DNA of 21,236 nt, taken from positions 1 to 21,236 of the forward strand of contig DQTU01000296.1 in assembly GCA_015662615.1 (NCBI GenBank), in the 5' to 3' direction. The notes beneath the pieces were generated by a model. It was not told the DNA's origin, ran no database searches, and saw only the letters and a list, made by a program, of their open reading frames with translations. The stretch is from Campylobacterales bacterium (GTDB taxonomy: Bacteria > Campylobacterota > Campylobacteria > Campylobacterales > QNZT01). The position numbers were made by a program, and so were the translations under genes. Below are positions 1 to 6,772 of this stretch, piece after piece. Each line of letters starts with the position of its first letter. The stretch's first letter is position 1.

Positions 1-2
1 AA

Positions 3-47
3 CTTGAAGAGCTTGATGAAGTAGATCTAGCGCAACTTGAAGAGTAA
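3..47 (+). CDS. C-terminal end of an unknown gene (partial)
   Basis: Fourteen codons read LEELDEVDLAQLEE before a TAA at 45-47; the gene would begin upstream of the window. The acidic, leucine-rich tail looks like a natural protein end but is too short to identify. The same frame continues open after the TAA to a TAG at 93-95, so it could instead be a broken upstream part of the Rpn-like gene that follows. Weakly supported. Confidence 0.25.
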   Translation, partial: LEELDEVDLAQLEE

Positions 48-82
48 GAAGTAGCAGTTCATGCTACCGTTAAAGCTGATAA

Positions 83-703
83 AATAAGAGATTAGAAGTT
101 CAACTAGCAGATGATAAAAGTATGCCAAAGAGAATGTTGTACCATGCACTACTTATAGAGAATAAACATAAAGAGTTTCCACTTCAAACAGTTTTATACC
201 TTGGAGAGAGTGAAAACAAAACTAAAAATAGTATAAAAACAGATAAACTAGAGTATAGCTATGAAGTAAAATATATCAAAGATATAGATTGTGAAATGCT
301 CATAGAGAGTGAAGATATCAATGATAATATATTGGCAATATTGTGTAGTGTCAAAGATATAAACAAATTGCTCAAAAAACTCTCAAAAAAATTAGATAGC
401 TTAAGTGAAAAAAGAAAAGAGGATTATATCAGAAAACTTCTCTTTCTTTTTCGACTAAGACCAAATTTATATGATACAATAACAAAAGAGACAAAACAGG
501 AGCTAAGCATGCCATTTGTAACAGATAAAGTAAAAGACCCATTTTATAAAGAGGGTATTGAAAAAGGTAAACTAGAAGGTAAACTGGAAGAGCAGAGAGC
601 AATTGCCATAAGTTTATTGGATATCTTAGACAATAAAACTATATCTGAAAAAGTAGGATTAAAAATACAAGAGGTAAACAAGCTTAGAGAAGAACATCAA
701 TAA
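83..703 (+). pseudogene. Rpn-type PD-(D/E)XK nuclease, C-terminal part, N-terminus missing
   Basis: From the first ATG (122) the frame gives 193 residues beginning MPKRMLYHALLIEN, the middle of the Rpn / PD-(D/E)XK nuclease family transposase group. The frame is open back to a TAA at 80-82 and there encodes LEVQLADDKS just ahead of MPKRML. In this family the E-x-Q at that place belongs to the nuclease core, so the catalytic residues lie upstream of any usable start and the roughly 80 residues before them are absent. The C-terminus is typical: a charged EGIEKGKLEGKLEE segment (about residues 144-157) followed by a small helical domain ending at 193. Intact members act on DNA and are linked to recombination and phage defence. 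The copy is most likely dead; an ATG-122 product would lack the active site. No Shine-Dalgarno precedes 122. Confidence 0.62.
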
Positions 704-714
704 AATTAAATATT

Positions 715-753
715 GAGGTGTGTATAGCATCTCAAAAATAGACCTCTTTTTTT
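715..753 (+). terminator. Possible weak terminator after the Rpn remnant
   Basis: GAGGT (715-719) can pair with ACCTC (742-746), followed directly by seven T (747-753). The five-pair stem and 22-base loop make this a weak candidate; it sits 11 bases after the stop of the Rpn-like frame. Confidence 0.28.
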
Positions 754-820
754 CCACAAACAAAACACCCTCACAAAGTCTTACACCTACGATAAATTTG
801 AAAACAAGACCAAAGAAGCC

Positions 821-863
821 AAGACAAAAAGGGTCTGAGTGCAAGACAAAAGGGTCTGAGTGC
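821..863. repeat. Tandem direct repeat, two units of 22 and 21 bases
   Basis: Unit one (821-842) and unit two (843-863) share AAGACAAAA and GGGTCTGAGTGC and differ by a single A in the A-run. The second unit continues into AACTCTTAACTT, the start of another repeat. Only two copies are present, with no spacers, so this is not a CRISPR. Confidence 0.85.
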
Positions 864-938
864 AACTCTTAACTTTTTGGAAATTTAGGGGGTTTACTTT
901 TGACTTTTTATGAGCCAAAAAGACTCAACTCTTAACTT
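863..938. repeat. 13-base direct repeat pair CAACTCTTAACTT
   Basis: The word CAACTCTTAACTT occurs at 863-875 and again at 926-938, 63 bases apart. Both copies are preceded by a CT-containing motif (GAGTG and AGACT). Such duplicated words flanking a short segment can be left by small insertions or slippage; no enclosed element is recognisable. Confidence 0.75.
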
Positions 939-959
939 ACCTACAATAAGACTACAACA

Positions 960-979
960 AGGTTGGCAAAAGCCAACCT
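960..979. repeat. Perfect 8-bp hairpin with AAAA loop (REP-like)
   Basis: AGGTTGGC (960-967), AAAA (968-971) and GCCAACCT (972-979) form a perfect, relatively GC-rich stem in an AT-rich region. No T-run follows on either strand, so it is not a standard intrinsic terminator. It resembles a REP unit or an IS200/IS605-type end hairpin, but no transposase is nearby. Confidence 0.7.
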
Positions 980-1029
980 CCATAACCCACCAAACTAACC
1001 CTTAACGAAACATCAGCTAAACTACAAAG

Positions 1030-1145
1030 ATGAAAAAACAAAAAAGCCCCAAGAACAATTTATCTATAATAGAACCATAAGAGAGATTTTTCAAGAGGCT
1101 CCAACAACATTTGTAAGACTTTTAACCAATAAAGAGGCAAAACAA
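1030..1145 (+). pseudogene. Rpn-type nuclease, N-terminal fragment (frameshifted)
   Basis: Between an in-frame TAA (996-998) and about 1145 one frame encodes KKPQEQFIYN followed by RTIREIFQEAPTTFVRLLTN and KEAKQ, the usual N-terminal region of Rpn/PD-(D/E)XK family proteins just before the nuclease core. The only upstream ATG (1030) is in a different frame and stops after 16 codons, so the start and body are separated by a frameshift. The family similarity ends abruptly after KEAKQ. It lies downstream of the C-terminal Rpn fragment at 83-703 on the same strand, so the two pieces are in the wrong order to be one split gene. They come from two copies or from a rearrangement. Confidence 0.5.
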
Positions 1146-1281
1146 AGTTGCCATCATAGTACCTTATGATGAAGCATTAGTTGAAGCGGAGAGTAGAAAG
1201 TTTGGTATCTATAAAGGGAAAGGAAGTTTTAAGATGCATGATGATTTTGCTATGAGTGAAGAGGAGTTACTAAAGGTTTAA
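1144..1281 (+). pseudogene. Antitoxin-like C-terminal fragment fused to the Rpn remnant
   Basis: A frame open from 1126 to a TAA at 1279-1281 encodes KVAIIVPYDEALVEAE, then SRKFGIYKGKGSFKMHDDF and AMSEEELLKV. The sequence is plausible protein with the look of a small antitoxin or prevent-host-death-type protein ending in an acidic helix, but I cannot name a family. It has no start codon of its own: the frame begins in the tail of the Rpn fragment, and the changeover from Rpn sequence occurs at about 1140-1144. Its last 12 bases overlap the 3' end of the convergent murJ. Probably debris of a toxin-antitoxin or nuclease locus. Confidence 0.35.
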
Positions 1282-2670
1282 AAAACCTTTAACCACCAAC
1301 GATAAAACAACAGTAAAAACCAACACTCCAAGCAGTACAAAAATCTTTTTATCTTTCAAAATTCCCAAAAACTCACCCATGCCAAACTTCTTAATCGTAA
1401 GATAAAAAAGTATAAACCCACTCAACGAACTAGCAAGTGCAAGCCCTGCTGCTTTAAATGGGTAAATTAGGGCGAGGGATAACACGATATTTACCCCTAG
1501 TGAAATTGCTGAAATTTTTGCAGCCTCTTTTTGTCTCTGTTTGGCATAAAGCCACAATGAAAAGATTCGGGAGAGTCCAAAAGGGATAAGTCCTACAAGA
1601 TACATGCTCAGAATCATGCTTGTGTTTGCACTATCCACTGCTGTAAAAGCACCTCTCTCATATAAGAGCCATACAATTTCATCAGAGAATATGATACCGA
1701 TAACCGTTGCGATGGTTAATAGATAGGATAAAAACCAAAAACTTTTTTGTAACATCTCATGGGCTTTTTCGTCATTGTTGTTTTTTAAAAACCTTGAAAC
1801 TTTTGGAAAGATTGCGACAGAAGTGGCAATGGCAAAAAGTGCAAGTGGAAATTGGAAAATTCTGTTGGCGTAATAAAGATAGGAGATAGATCCGGCAAAT
1901 AAAAATGAAGCGAGCCAGCCATCTAAAAAGGCGGAGATTTGTGCGGTGGAGCTTCCTAAAACGGATGCTCCAAATGTGCTTTTAAATTTTGTGACATCTT
2001 TTTTGATACGAGAGCTTTTAGTTTTTAAGCCGTGAAATCCGCCGATGAAGATTTTTAAAAGATGAAGTTTATAAGCGGCTATGACATGTACCACAACTTG
2101 CATCAGTCCTCCAATGATGACTGCATAACTCATGTTGTAAACGATGGTTTTTGGAGTTTCATCTTGTGAGTAGAGAAGAGCTCCGATGAGAGCGATATTT
2201 AAAAGCGCTGTTGAAAATGCAGTTGTGGCGAAGTGGTTTTTGTATTGTAAAAGTGAGGCTAAAAATGTGACGATAAAAATTAAAATTAGATAGTTGAAGT
2301 TGATCGCTACTAATGGTGCTGCTTCGCTAATCGTCTCTGCACTAAAACCTGAAGCAATGATTTTTGTGAAAAAATTGGAAAAGAGTGCAACAAAAGCAGA
2401 AAATAGTACTAAAAATCCGAAAAATTTTAGAAAGATAGAGACTGAAAAAACACTTTTTTGTTTGGTATGTGCAAATGAGGGTAAAAAACTTTGGGTAAAA
2501 GCTCCTTCTGCGAATATTCGCCTGAAAAGGTTCGGGAGTTTAAATGCTACGATAAAGATATCGGTGTAAATATTTGCCCCCAAAATTGAGGCTTGAAGCA
2601 TGTCTCTGACAAATCCGAGTATGCGTGAAGTAAGGATGCCAAAAGAGTTAGTAAATATTGATTTAAACAT
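1270..2670 (-). CDS. murJ: Lipid II flippase MurJ (MviN family)
   Basis: MurJ moves lipid-linked peptidoglycan precursor (lipid II) across the inner membrane for cell-wall synthesis. The product is hydrophobic throughout, as expected for a MATE/MOP-type flippase with about 14 membrane helices. The N-terminus MFKSIFTNSFGILTSRILGF, then RDMLQASILG and KLPNLFRRIFAEGAFTQSF, are the conserved MurJ features, including the arginines of the central cavity. The frame could start 18 bases earlier at a TTG (2688), giving 472 residues, but family members begin at MFK or MLK, so I prefer the ATG at 2670 (466 residues). Neither start has a clear Shine-Dalgarno. A TATACT -10 candidate lies upstream at 2698-2703. 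The 3' end abuts the decayed Rpn region and not another cell-wall gene. Confidence 0.93.
   Translation of the reverse strand: MFKSIFTNSFGILTSRILGFVRDMLQASILGANIYTDIFIVAFKLPNLFRRIFAEGAFTQSFLPSFAHTKQKSVFSVSIFLKFFGFLVLFSAFVALFSNFFTKIIASGFSAETISEAAPLVAINFNYLILIFIVTFLASLLQYKNHFATTAFSTALLNIALIGALLYSQDETPKTIVYNMSYAVIIGGLMQVVVHVIAAYKLHLLKIFIGGFHGLKTKSSRIKKDVTKFKSTFGASVLGSSTAQISAFLDGWLASFLFAGSISYLYYANRIFQFPLALFAIATSVAIFPKVSRFLKNNNDEKAHEMLQKSFWFLSYLLTIATVIGIIFSDEIVWLLYERGAFTAVDSANTSMILSMYLVGLIPFGLSRIFSLWLYAKQRQKEAAKISAISLGVNIVLSLALIYPFKAAGLALASSLSGFILFYLTIKKFGMGEFLGILKDKKIFVLLGVLVFTVVLSLVVKGFLNL
1271..1291. repeat. Inverted repeat across two convergent gene ends
   Basis: TAAAGGTTT (1271-1279) and AAACCTTTA (1283-1291) form a perfect 9-bp stem with an AAA loop, spanning the TAA of the antitoxin-like fragment and the last codons of murJ. 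There is no clear T-run beyond it. It may slow or end transcription from both sides, or be chance in A/T-rich sequence. Confidence 0.4.
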
Positions 2671-2697
2671 ATTGGGATGATACAACAAATTTTCTTA

Positions 2698-2703
2698 AGT
2701 ATA
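2698..2703 (-). promoter_or_regulatory. Candidate -10 element for murJ
   Basis: The minus strand reads TATACT here, with a predicted transcript start near 2691 and a leader of about 20 bases to the ATG at 2670. No convincing -35 is visible, which is common for housekeeping promoters in this phylum. Confidence 0.4.
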
Positions 2704-2762
2704 TTTCTCTAGTTTTCCCCTAATTTGACGATATAGAAGAATAATAATAGTAAAGGCTATCG

Positions 2763-3983
2763 GTGTCAAAATTTTATATATTATTTTTGAGTATATTTAT
2801 TATTACTAATGCTCATGCTCAAAATTATAAGATTCAAGAGAAATATGCACAGAGTAAATATTGTACAGGCTGTCACCCTGATCAAGTACGTGATTGGAAA
2901 ACGACTTGGCACTCTAAATCACATACAACGCATAATACACTTTATAAAAAAACATTAGAATTTATGAGTAAAAAGCTCTATAAAGATAGTGAAAAACTCA
3001 GCGTCGAGTGTGCAAAGTGTCATAACCCTCGCATCTCTGTAAAAAAAGTGAATAAGAGTTTTTTACTCGCAAAAGCATTTGGTGTGGAGAGTAAAGAAGT
3101 TAAAGATGTTCAAAAAGCATTGAGTACGGATTACTTAAAAGAGGGGATTAATTGTATTGTTTGTCATAATGTTGATAAAATTAACCACTCTAAAGATCTT
3201 TTAAAAAGAGGTTTTGATGCAGTGGAGTGGGGCCCAAATGATGTTATGGTAGGACCTTTTGACTCACAGCGTACGAGTTATCATAAAAGTGTGAAGCGAG
3301 ATCATTTTAACCAAGATGTCAATCGTCTCTGTTTTGTCTGTCACTATGGTGGGGAAAATAGTCATAAGCTTCCACTGTATACCACAGGAAAAGAGCATGA
3401 AGAGTCTAAAAGTAGTAAAAAATGTGTAGATTGTCATATGAGTGAGCGAAAAGATGGGGTAATTGCACCGCATATTCAAAAAGAGGGAGAGCTTACTAAA
3501 GTTAGGGGATTGAGGTCGCATCTATTTTCAGGGGTAAGGAATAGTGATATCGCAAAAGAGGCTTTTGATTCTAATCTTACTGAGCGTGGCTCAAACCTTA
3601 TAGTAACACTTAAAAACAAAACACCTCATAAAGTACCTACAGGTTATGGAGGGCGTGCACTTAGAGTAGAGGTGATTTTCCAAGAAGGTCAAAACAATTT
3701 TAACTCAATCCATAAAGATCTCGATGTTGTCTATTTAGATGAAAAAGGGGAACTAACAATTCCTTATCTAGCTTATACTATTGAACATGATTTACGATTG
3801 AATCCTTCAGAAGAGCGAGAGGTTGTATTTGATATCCCAAAAAATGCTACAGATGCAAAAGTTGTTATTTGGTATCAACTGGTCAATGATGCGTTGCGTA
3901 CTTTACTCAATATTACAGATCCAATTTTTACCAAAGCATATCAAATTTCCAGCCAAAATATAAAACTAAAAGAGCAACCATGA
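2763..3983 (+). CDS. Periplasmic five-heme cytochrome c (c554-like)
   Basis: A 406-residue protein with a signal peptide (residues 1-19, cleavage after NAHA) and five CxxCH heme-attachment motifs at 34-38, 83-87, 131-135, 190-194 and 221-225. All five hemes are in the N-terminal 230 residues. The C-terminal part (about 240-406) has no heme motif and looks like a beta-sandwich, containing TPHKVPTGYGGRALRVEV. It resembles cytochrome c554/multiheme families that carry electrons to or from small nitrogen or sulfur compounds; the substrate cannot be told. The start is GTG, with an AAAGG Shine-Dalgarno at 2752-2756. Its stop overlaps the start of the NIT-sensor gene (ATGA, 3980-3983), so the two are co-translated and probably work together: the cytochrome outside the membrane, the sensor spanning it. 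Confidence 0.88.
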   Translation: MSKFYILFLSIFIITNAHAQNYKIQEKYAQSKYCTGCHPDQVRDWKTTWHSKSHTTHNTLYKKTLEFMSKKLYKDSEKLSVECAKCHNPRISVKKVNKSFLLAKAFGVESKEVKDVQKALSTDYLKEGINCIVCHNVDKINHSKDLLKRGFDAVEWGPNDVMVGPFDSQRTSYHKSVKRDHFNQDVNRLCFVCHYGGENSHKLPLYTTGKEHEESKSSKKCVDCHMSERKDGVIAPHIQKEGELTKVRGLRSHLFSGVRNSDIAKEAFDSNLTERGSNLIVTLKNKTPHKVPTGYGGRALRVEVIFQEGQNNFNSIHKDLDVVYLDEKGELTIPYLAYTIEHDLRLNPSEEREVVFDIPKNATDAKVVIWYQLVNDALRTLLNITDPIFTKAYQISSQNIKLKEQP

Positions 3984-4984
3984 ATGTAAAACAGAGACTA
4001 AAACTTTTAGCAGTCCTTTCCATCGTCGCAATTCTCTCTTTGACCTTAGCAAATGTCTATAAAGAGTATCTCTACATTTCAAAGCTTAAAAAAGTAGAAG
4101 ATCTGGTATCTTTTAGCAGACAAGTATCTATAGTTATGGATCAGATACAGACTGAGAGAAGTTTGTCTGCTGTGTATCTTCAAAGTAGAGGTCGATTTCT
4201 TGTAGATGAGCTTGATGCACAGCGTAAACGAACTAATGAAGAGATATCAAATTTTTATACGATATCTAAAGCGTATCAGTTACTTGATAAGAGTGATGTT
4301 TTACAAAAAGATATTGAAGCTATAACGCTGTTACTTCAAGGTATTTTAACAGCTAGAAATAAGATCGATGTATTTATAGCTAAAGAAGAGATGTATGAGT
4401 ACTTTGATAGTGTCAATAGAGATAGTTTACATATCATCTCGGTCAATGCTGAACGAGCACCCTCTACGGATATTTCAAAAGATTTAAACGCTTATTATTT
4501 CTTTTTAAAAGCAAAAGAGATTGCATCGAAGCAAAAGGCTATTTTGTCAGCTTCTTTTGTGAGTGAGAATTTTACTCAAGAAATTTTAGAGCAGACTATT
4601 GCACTGATTGCAAAAGAGCAATCTTACTTAGATGTTTTTGAAAGTCTCGCCCCTCAAGAGCTTATTGATATCTATAAAAAAGAGGAAAATAGTGAGGTTT
4701 TTAAAGACTCTTATGATTTAAGCCAAAGTGTTATTTCTGATACAAAAGAGGGGAGTTTTGATTTAGAGAGTTGGTTTGGAATAATCGCTAAAAAAGGGGA
4801 TATTTTTAAAGAGATTGATAAAAAGGCGATTGATAAAATTGCTGAGGATGTAAAACAGACACCTACTATTGCTTTATATAGTGTATTAGCAGGTGTAGTA
4901 TATCTATTTTTAATTCTTTTTGTAATACGGGGTATCAATAGAGAAATCAGTAGACGAGTCCATACATTTGACTGGATCGTCTAA
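3980..4984 (+). CDS. Membrane NIT-domain sensor without output domain
   Basis: A 334-residue protein with a membrane helix at about 7-28, a helical periplasmic region at about 40-290, and a second membrane helix at about 299-320. It ends 14 residues later. The region QTERSLSAVYLQSRGR (57-72), followed by QR at 81-82, matches the NIT (nitrate/nitrite-sensing) domain, an all-helical fold found outside many histidine kinases, chemoreceptors and GGDEF proteins. Normally a HAMP linker and a signalling domain follow the second helix; here the frame stops after ISRRVHTFDWIV. The bactofilin gene begins its 3' end only 4 bases further on the other strand, so no room is left for a lost domain. It may act by partner contact in the membrane or be a truncated receptor. 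Overlap with the cytochrome gene argues for joint function. The ligand is unknown. Confidence 0.75.
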   Translation: MNVKQRLKLLAVLSIVAILSLTLANVYKEYLYISKLKKVEDLVSFSRQVSIVMDQIQTERSLSAVYLQSRGRFLVDELDAQRKRTNEEISNFYTISKAYQLLDKSDVLQKDIEAITLLLQGILTARNKIDVFIAKEEMYEYFDSVNRDSLHIISVNAERAPSTDISKDLNAYYFFLKAKEIASKQKAILSASFVSENFTQEILEQTIALIAKEQSYLDVFESLAPQELIDIYKKEENSEVFKDSYDLSQSVISDTKEGSFDLESWFGIIAKKGDIFKEIDKKAIDKIAEDVKQTPTIALYSVLAGVVYLFLILFVIRGINREISRRVHTFDWIV

Positions 4985-4988
4985 TAGA

Positions 4989-5642
4989 TTACTTTTTTGG
5001 TTTTGTTGTAGACTCTTGAAGCATCTCTTCTAATTCAGATGGTGGATTTGTAGTTTTACTATCTTCATCATCAGAGAATAACTCCTTGTATTGACCAATG
5101 GAGCCTTCGACCTTACCTCCCTCATTGGAGATATTGCTGACATACATGCTACCTTTTACATATCCAGTCTGTTTGGTTGATAAAAGATCACATGCAATGT
5201 CTCCAATCAAAGAACCAGCAACAATGATGCTTTTTGCTTGAACTCTTCCTTCTACAAAACCTTTTGGCTCAATGAGTAGTCCATCACATACTACATCGCC
5301 TTCTAATTTTCCTCGAACTTGTACTTTTCTAGCGTTAACCCTCTTTTTGACAATTGAAGGTTCCATTATCTCTAGTTCATCACATTTTACATTTCCATTA
5401 ATGATTCCACTTGATATGATTTTTTGTGCTTCGATATCTCCATTGACAATACCACTTTTACCAATCACAACAATATTGTCAACTTCGATACTCCCTTCAA
5501 TATCACCATCAATATGAATTGTGTCATTACCCACAATTTTACCTGTTATCGTAGTACCTTTTGTAATAATAGTTGCCGTGTTGATTACTTCTTTTATAGA
5601 AGCAGATTCTGTTTTTTCTCTGTTTGATTTAAAAAGTGCCAT
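4989..5642 (-). CDS. ccmA: Bactofilin (CcmA-like cytoskeletal protein)
   Basis: Bactofilins polymerise without nucleotide into filaments at the inner membrane that position cell-wall enzymes. The 217-residue product has a short charged N-terminus, then a run of glycine-spaced beta-helix repeats (about residues 25-190: GDIEGSIEVDNIVVIGKSG, GKLEGDVVCDGLLIE, GSLIGDIACD) and a disordered acidic, Ser/Thr/Pro/Lys tail. It is longer than single-domain bactofilins because the repeat region is almost doubled. ATG start, with AAGGG six bases upstream. The first 14 bases overlap the end of the M23 peptidase gene, the same pairing as csd1-ccmA in Helicobacter pylori, where the two set helical cell shape. 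The symbol follows that analogy. Confidence 0.87.
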   Translation of the reverse strand: MALFKSNREKTESASIKEVINTATIITKGTTITGKIVGNDTIHIDGDIEGSIEVDNIVVIGKSGIVNGDIEAQKIISSGIINGNVKCDELEIMEPSIVKKRVNARKVQVRGKLEGDVVCDGLLIEPKGFVEGRVQAKSIIVAGSLIGDIACDLLSTKQTGYVKGSMYVSNISNEGGKVEGSIGQYKELFSDDEDSKTTNPPSELEEMLQESTTKPKK

Positions 5643-6591
5643 AGCTTACCCTTATTAGATTTTTATTTGTATTGTTTAATGTGTTCAGTTGAAGTCTGAT
5701 TTCAATTTGATTCATTAATTTAGACCAGTTGACCAATCTTTCACTTGCCATGACCTCTTCGTAAGTCTGAGAAGACCATGTTAAAAACTTATCTGGATTG
5801 AGCCACTTGTGAAGATATCGAATTTCATAATGCAGATGTGCTCCTGTACTTCTTCCAGTATTGCCTACATACCCTATCAAGTCACCTTTAGCGATATAGT
5901 CACCGCTTTTAACAGCAAACTTCTCTAGATGTCCATATGCTGTTTTAAATCCAAAAGGGTGATTAATCAAGAGATAATTTCCATAACTTCCTTTATGCTT
6001 TGCATATTCGACTACTCCATCTGCTGGTGCATAGATAGGAGTTCCAATCTCTGCACTCATATCTATGCCTGAATGATGATGCCTTTTTTTAGTGATAGGA
6101 TGTATACGATAACCAAATTTGTCAGTAATGCGTATGTATTTTATAGGTACACCATTAGGAATACTTCGATTTAAAATTGTAAGTTGTGCAACAGTGAGTC
6201 TTGATTTTTCAATTTTAAGGGTTGTTCTATTTTTTGCATTGTTTGCACGATCATAAAAGCTGGATTCTATATTTGGCTCCAATCCGATTATCGTCTCAAT
6301 TTCTGAAAGCTGTTCATTCATCGAATTGAGTGTTTCGCTCTTTCTTAAAATATTATTTTGTAAATCACCATTTTCTATAGCAAGCTGTTCTTTTGTATTT
6401 TGTAAGGTTTGTGTTAAGTTGTTAAGTTTATCTACCTTGTCTGATAGAGAGTATAAAAAAAGTGTTCCAGCGGCAAATATAATTACAATAGCAACAATAA
6501 TCCAAATTGTAAATAATTTTATAAATTGGTGCATAGTGTATTGTTTCACGCCATGTATATCACTAATAGTAATTATAAATTTATTTTTCAA
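5629..6591 (-). CDS. M23 zinc endopeptidase, Csd1-like cell-shape protein
   Basis: A membrane-anchored peptidoglycan endopeptidase of the LytM/M23 family, likely trimming peptide cross-links to create curvature or helical shape. Residues are counted from an upstream ATG at 6606: cytoplasmic N-terminus, one membrane helix (about 31-54), a coiled coil (about 56-110), then the catalytic domain with HSGID (H178, D182), GHL (H226) and HLHYE (H257, H259). All zinc ligands and active-site histidines are present. I place the start at the TTG at 6591, five codons after that ATG: AAGG lies six bases before it, while the ATG has no ribosome site and would sit about three bases from the predicted transcript start. 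The 3' end overlaps the bactofilin gene by 14 bases, implying translational coupling. Confidence 0.85.
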   Translation of the reverse strand: MKNKFIITISDIHGVKQYTMHQFIKLFTIWIIVAIVIIFAAGTLFLYSLSDKVDKLNNLTQTLQNTKEQLAIENGDLQNNILRKSETLNSMNEQLSEIETIIGLEPNIESSFYDRANNAKNRTTLKIEKSRLTVAQLTILNRSIPNGVPIKYIRITDKFGYRIHPITKKRHHHSGIDMSAEIGTPIYAPADGVVEYAKHKGSYGNYLLINHPFGFKTAYGHLEKFAVKSGDYIAKGDLIGYVGNTGRSTGAHLHYEIRYLHKWLNPDKFLTWSSQTYEEVMASERLVNWSKLMNQIEIRLQLNTLNNTNKNLIRVSYGTF

Positions 6592-6615
6592 AAAAGACCT
6601 TATCATAAAATTAAA

Positions 6616-6621
6616 ATTATA
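6616..6621 (-). promoter_or_regulatory. -10 element for the M23 peptidase-bactofilin operon
   Basis: The minus strand reads TATAAT, a perfect -10. It would start transcription near 6609 and leave about 18 bases before the TTG at 6591, with AAGG in between. A second candidate, TACAAT, overlaps at 6621-6626. No good -35 is seen. Confidence 0.5.
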
Positions 6622-6772
6622 TTGTAATACAATTTTTTATAAAAGTAAAGAAAAATAACCTAATATTTTAAATAAAGGTCATTTTGAGACGATTTTTGAA
6701 TTATTCTAATTAAAATTAAAATATTTTTCATTTTTGACGATTTAATGGTAATACTTATACTAAGGACAGAAT

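Larger units (their letters stand above)
704..1029. other. Non-coding remnant region with repeats, no credible gene
   Basis: I find no plausible coding frame here. A 68-codon minus-strand frame (659-865) has no recognisable features. The stretch holds a tandem duplication (821-863), a separated 13-base direct repeat (863-875 and 926-938) and a perfect hairpin (960-979). Together with the Rpn fragments on both sides it looks like the scar of past insertions or deletions. The repeated GGGTCTGAGTGCAA words resemble sequences I associate with the surroundings of REP-associated tyrosine transposases, but no transposase is present, so this is only an inference. Confidence 0.5.

Noticed and set aside
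821..863. CRISPR-like repeats
   Set aside because: Only two directly adjoining units without spacers and no cas genes.
659..865. 68-codon minus-strand frame over the repeat region
   Set aside because: No ribosome site, no recognisable protein features, and the tandem repeat accounts for the duplicated HSDPF words in it.
2725..2750. TTGACG at 2725-2730 as -35 of the cytochrome gene
   Set aside because: No acceptable -10 at the right distance; the nearest TAATAA/TAATAG words give spacings of 11-14.
6592..6606. ATG at 6606 as start of the M23 peptidase
   Set aside because: No ribosome site; it would lie about three bases from the predicted transcript start, whereas the TTG at 6591 has AAGG six bases upstream. 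Not fully excluded.
6734..6761. TTGACG (6734-6739) and TATACT (6756-6761) with 16-base spacing as the fapA promoter
   Set aside because: The match is good, but the transcript would begin near 6768, downstream of the AAGGA ribosome site at 6762-6766 that the TTG start needs. Probably chance, or a second promoter giving a leaderless message.
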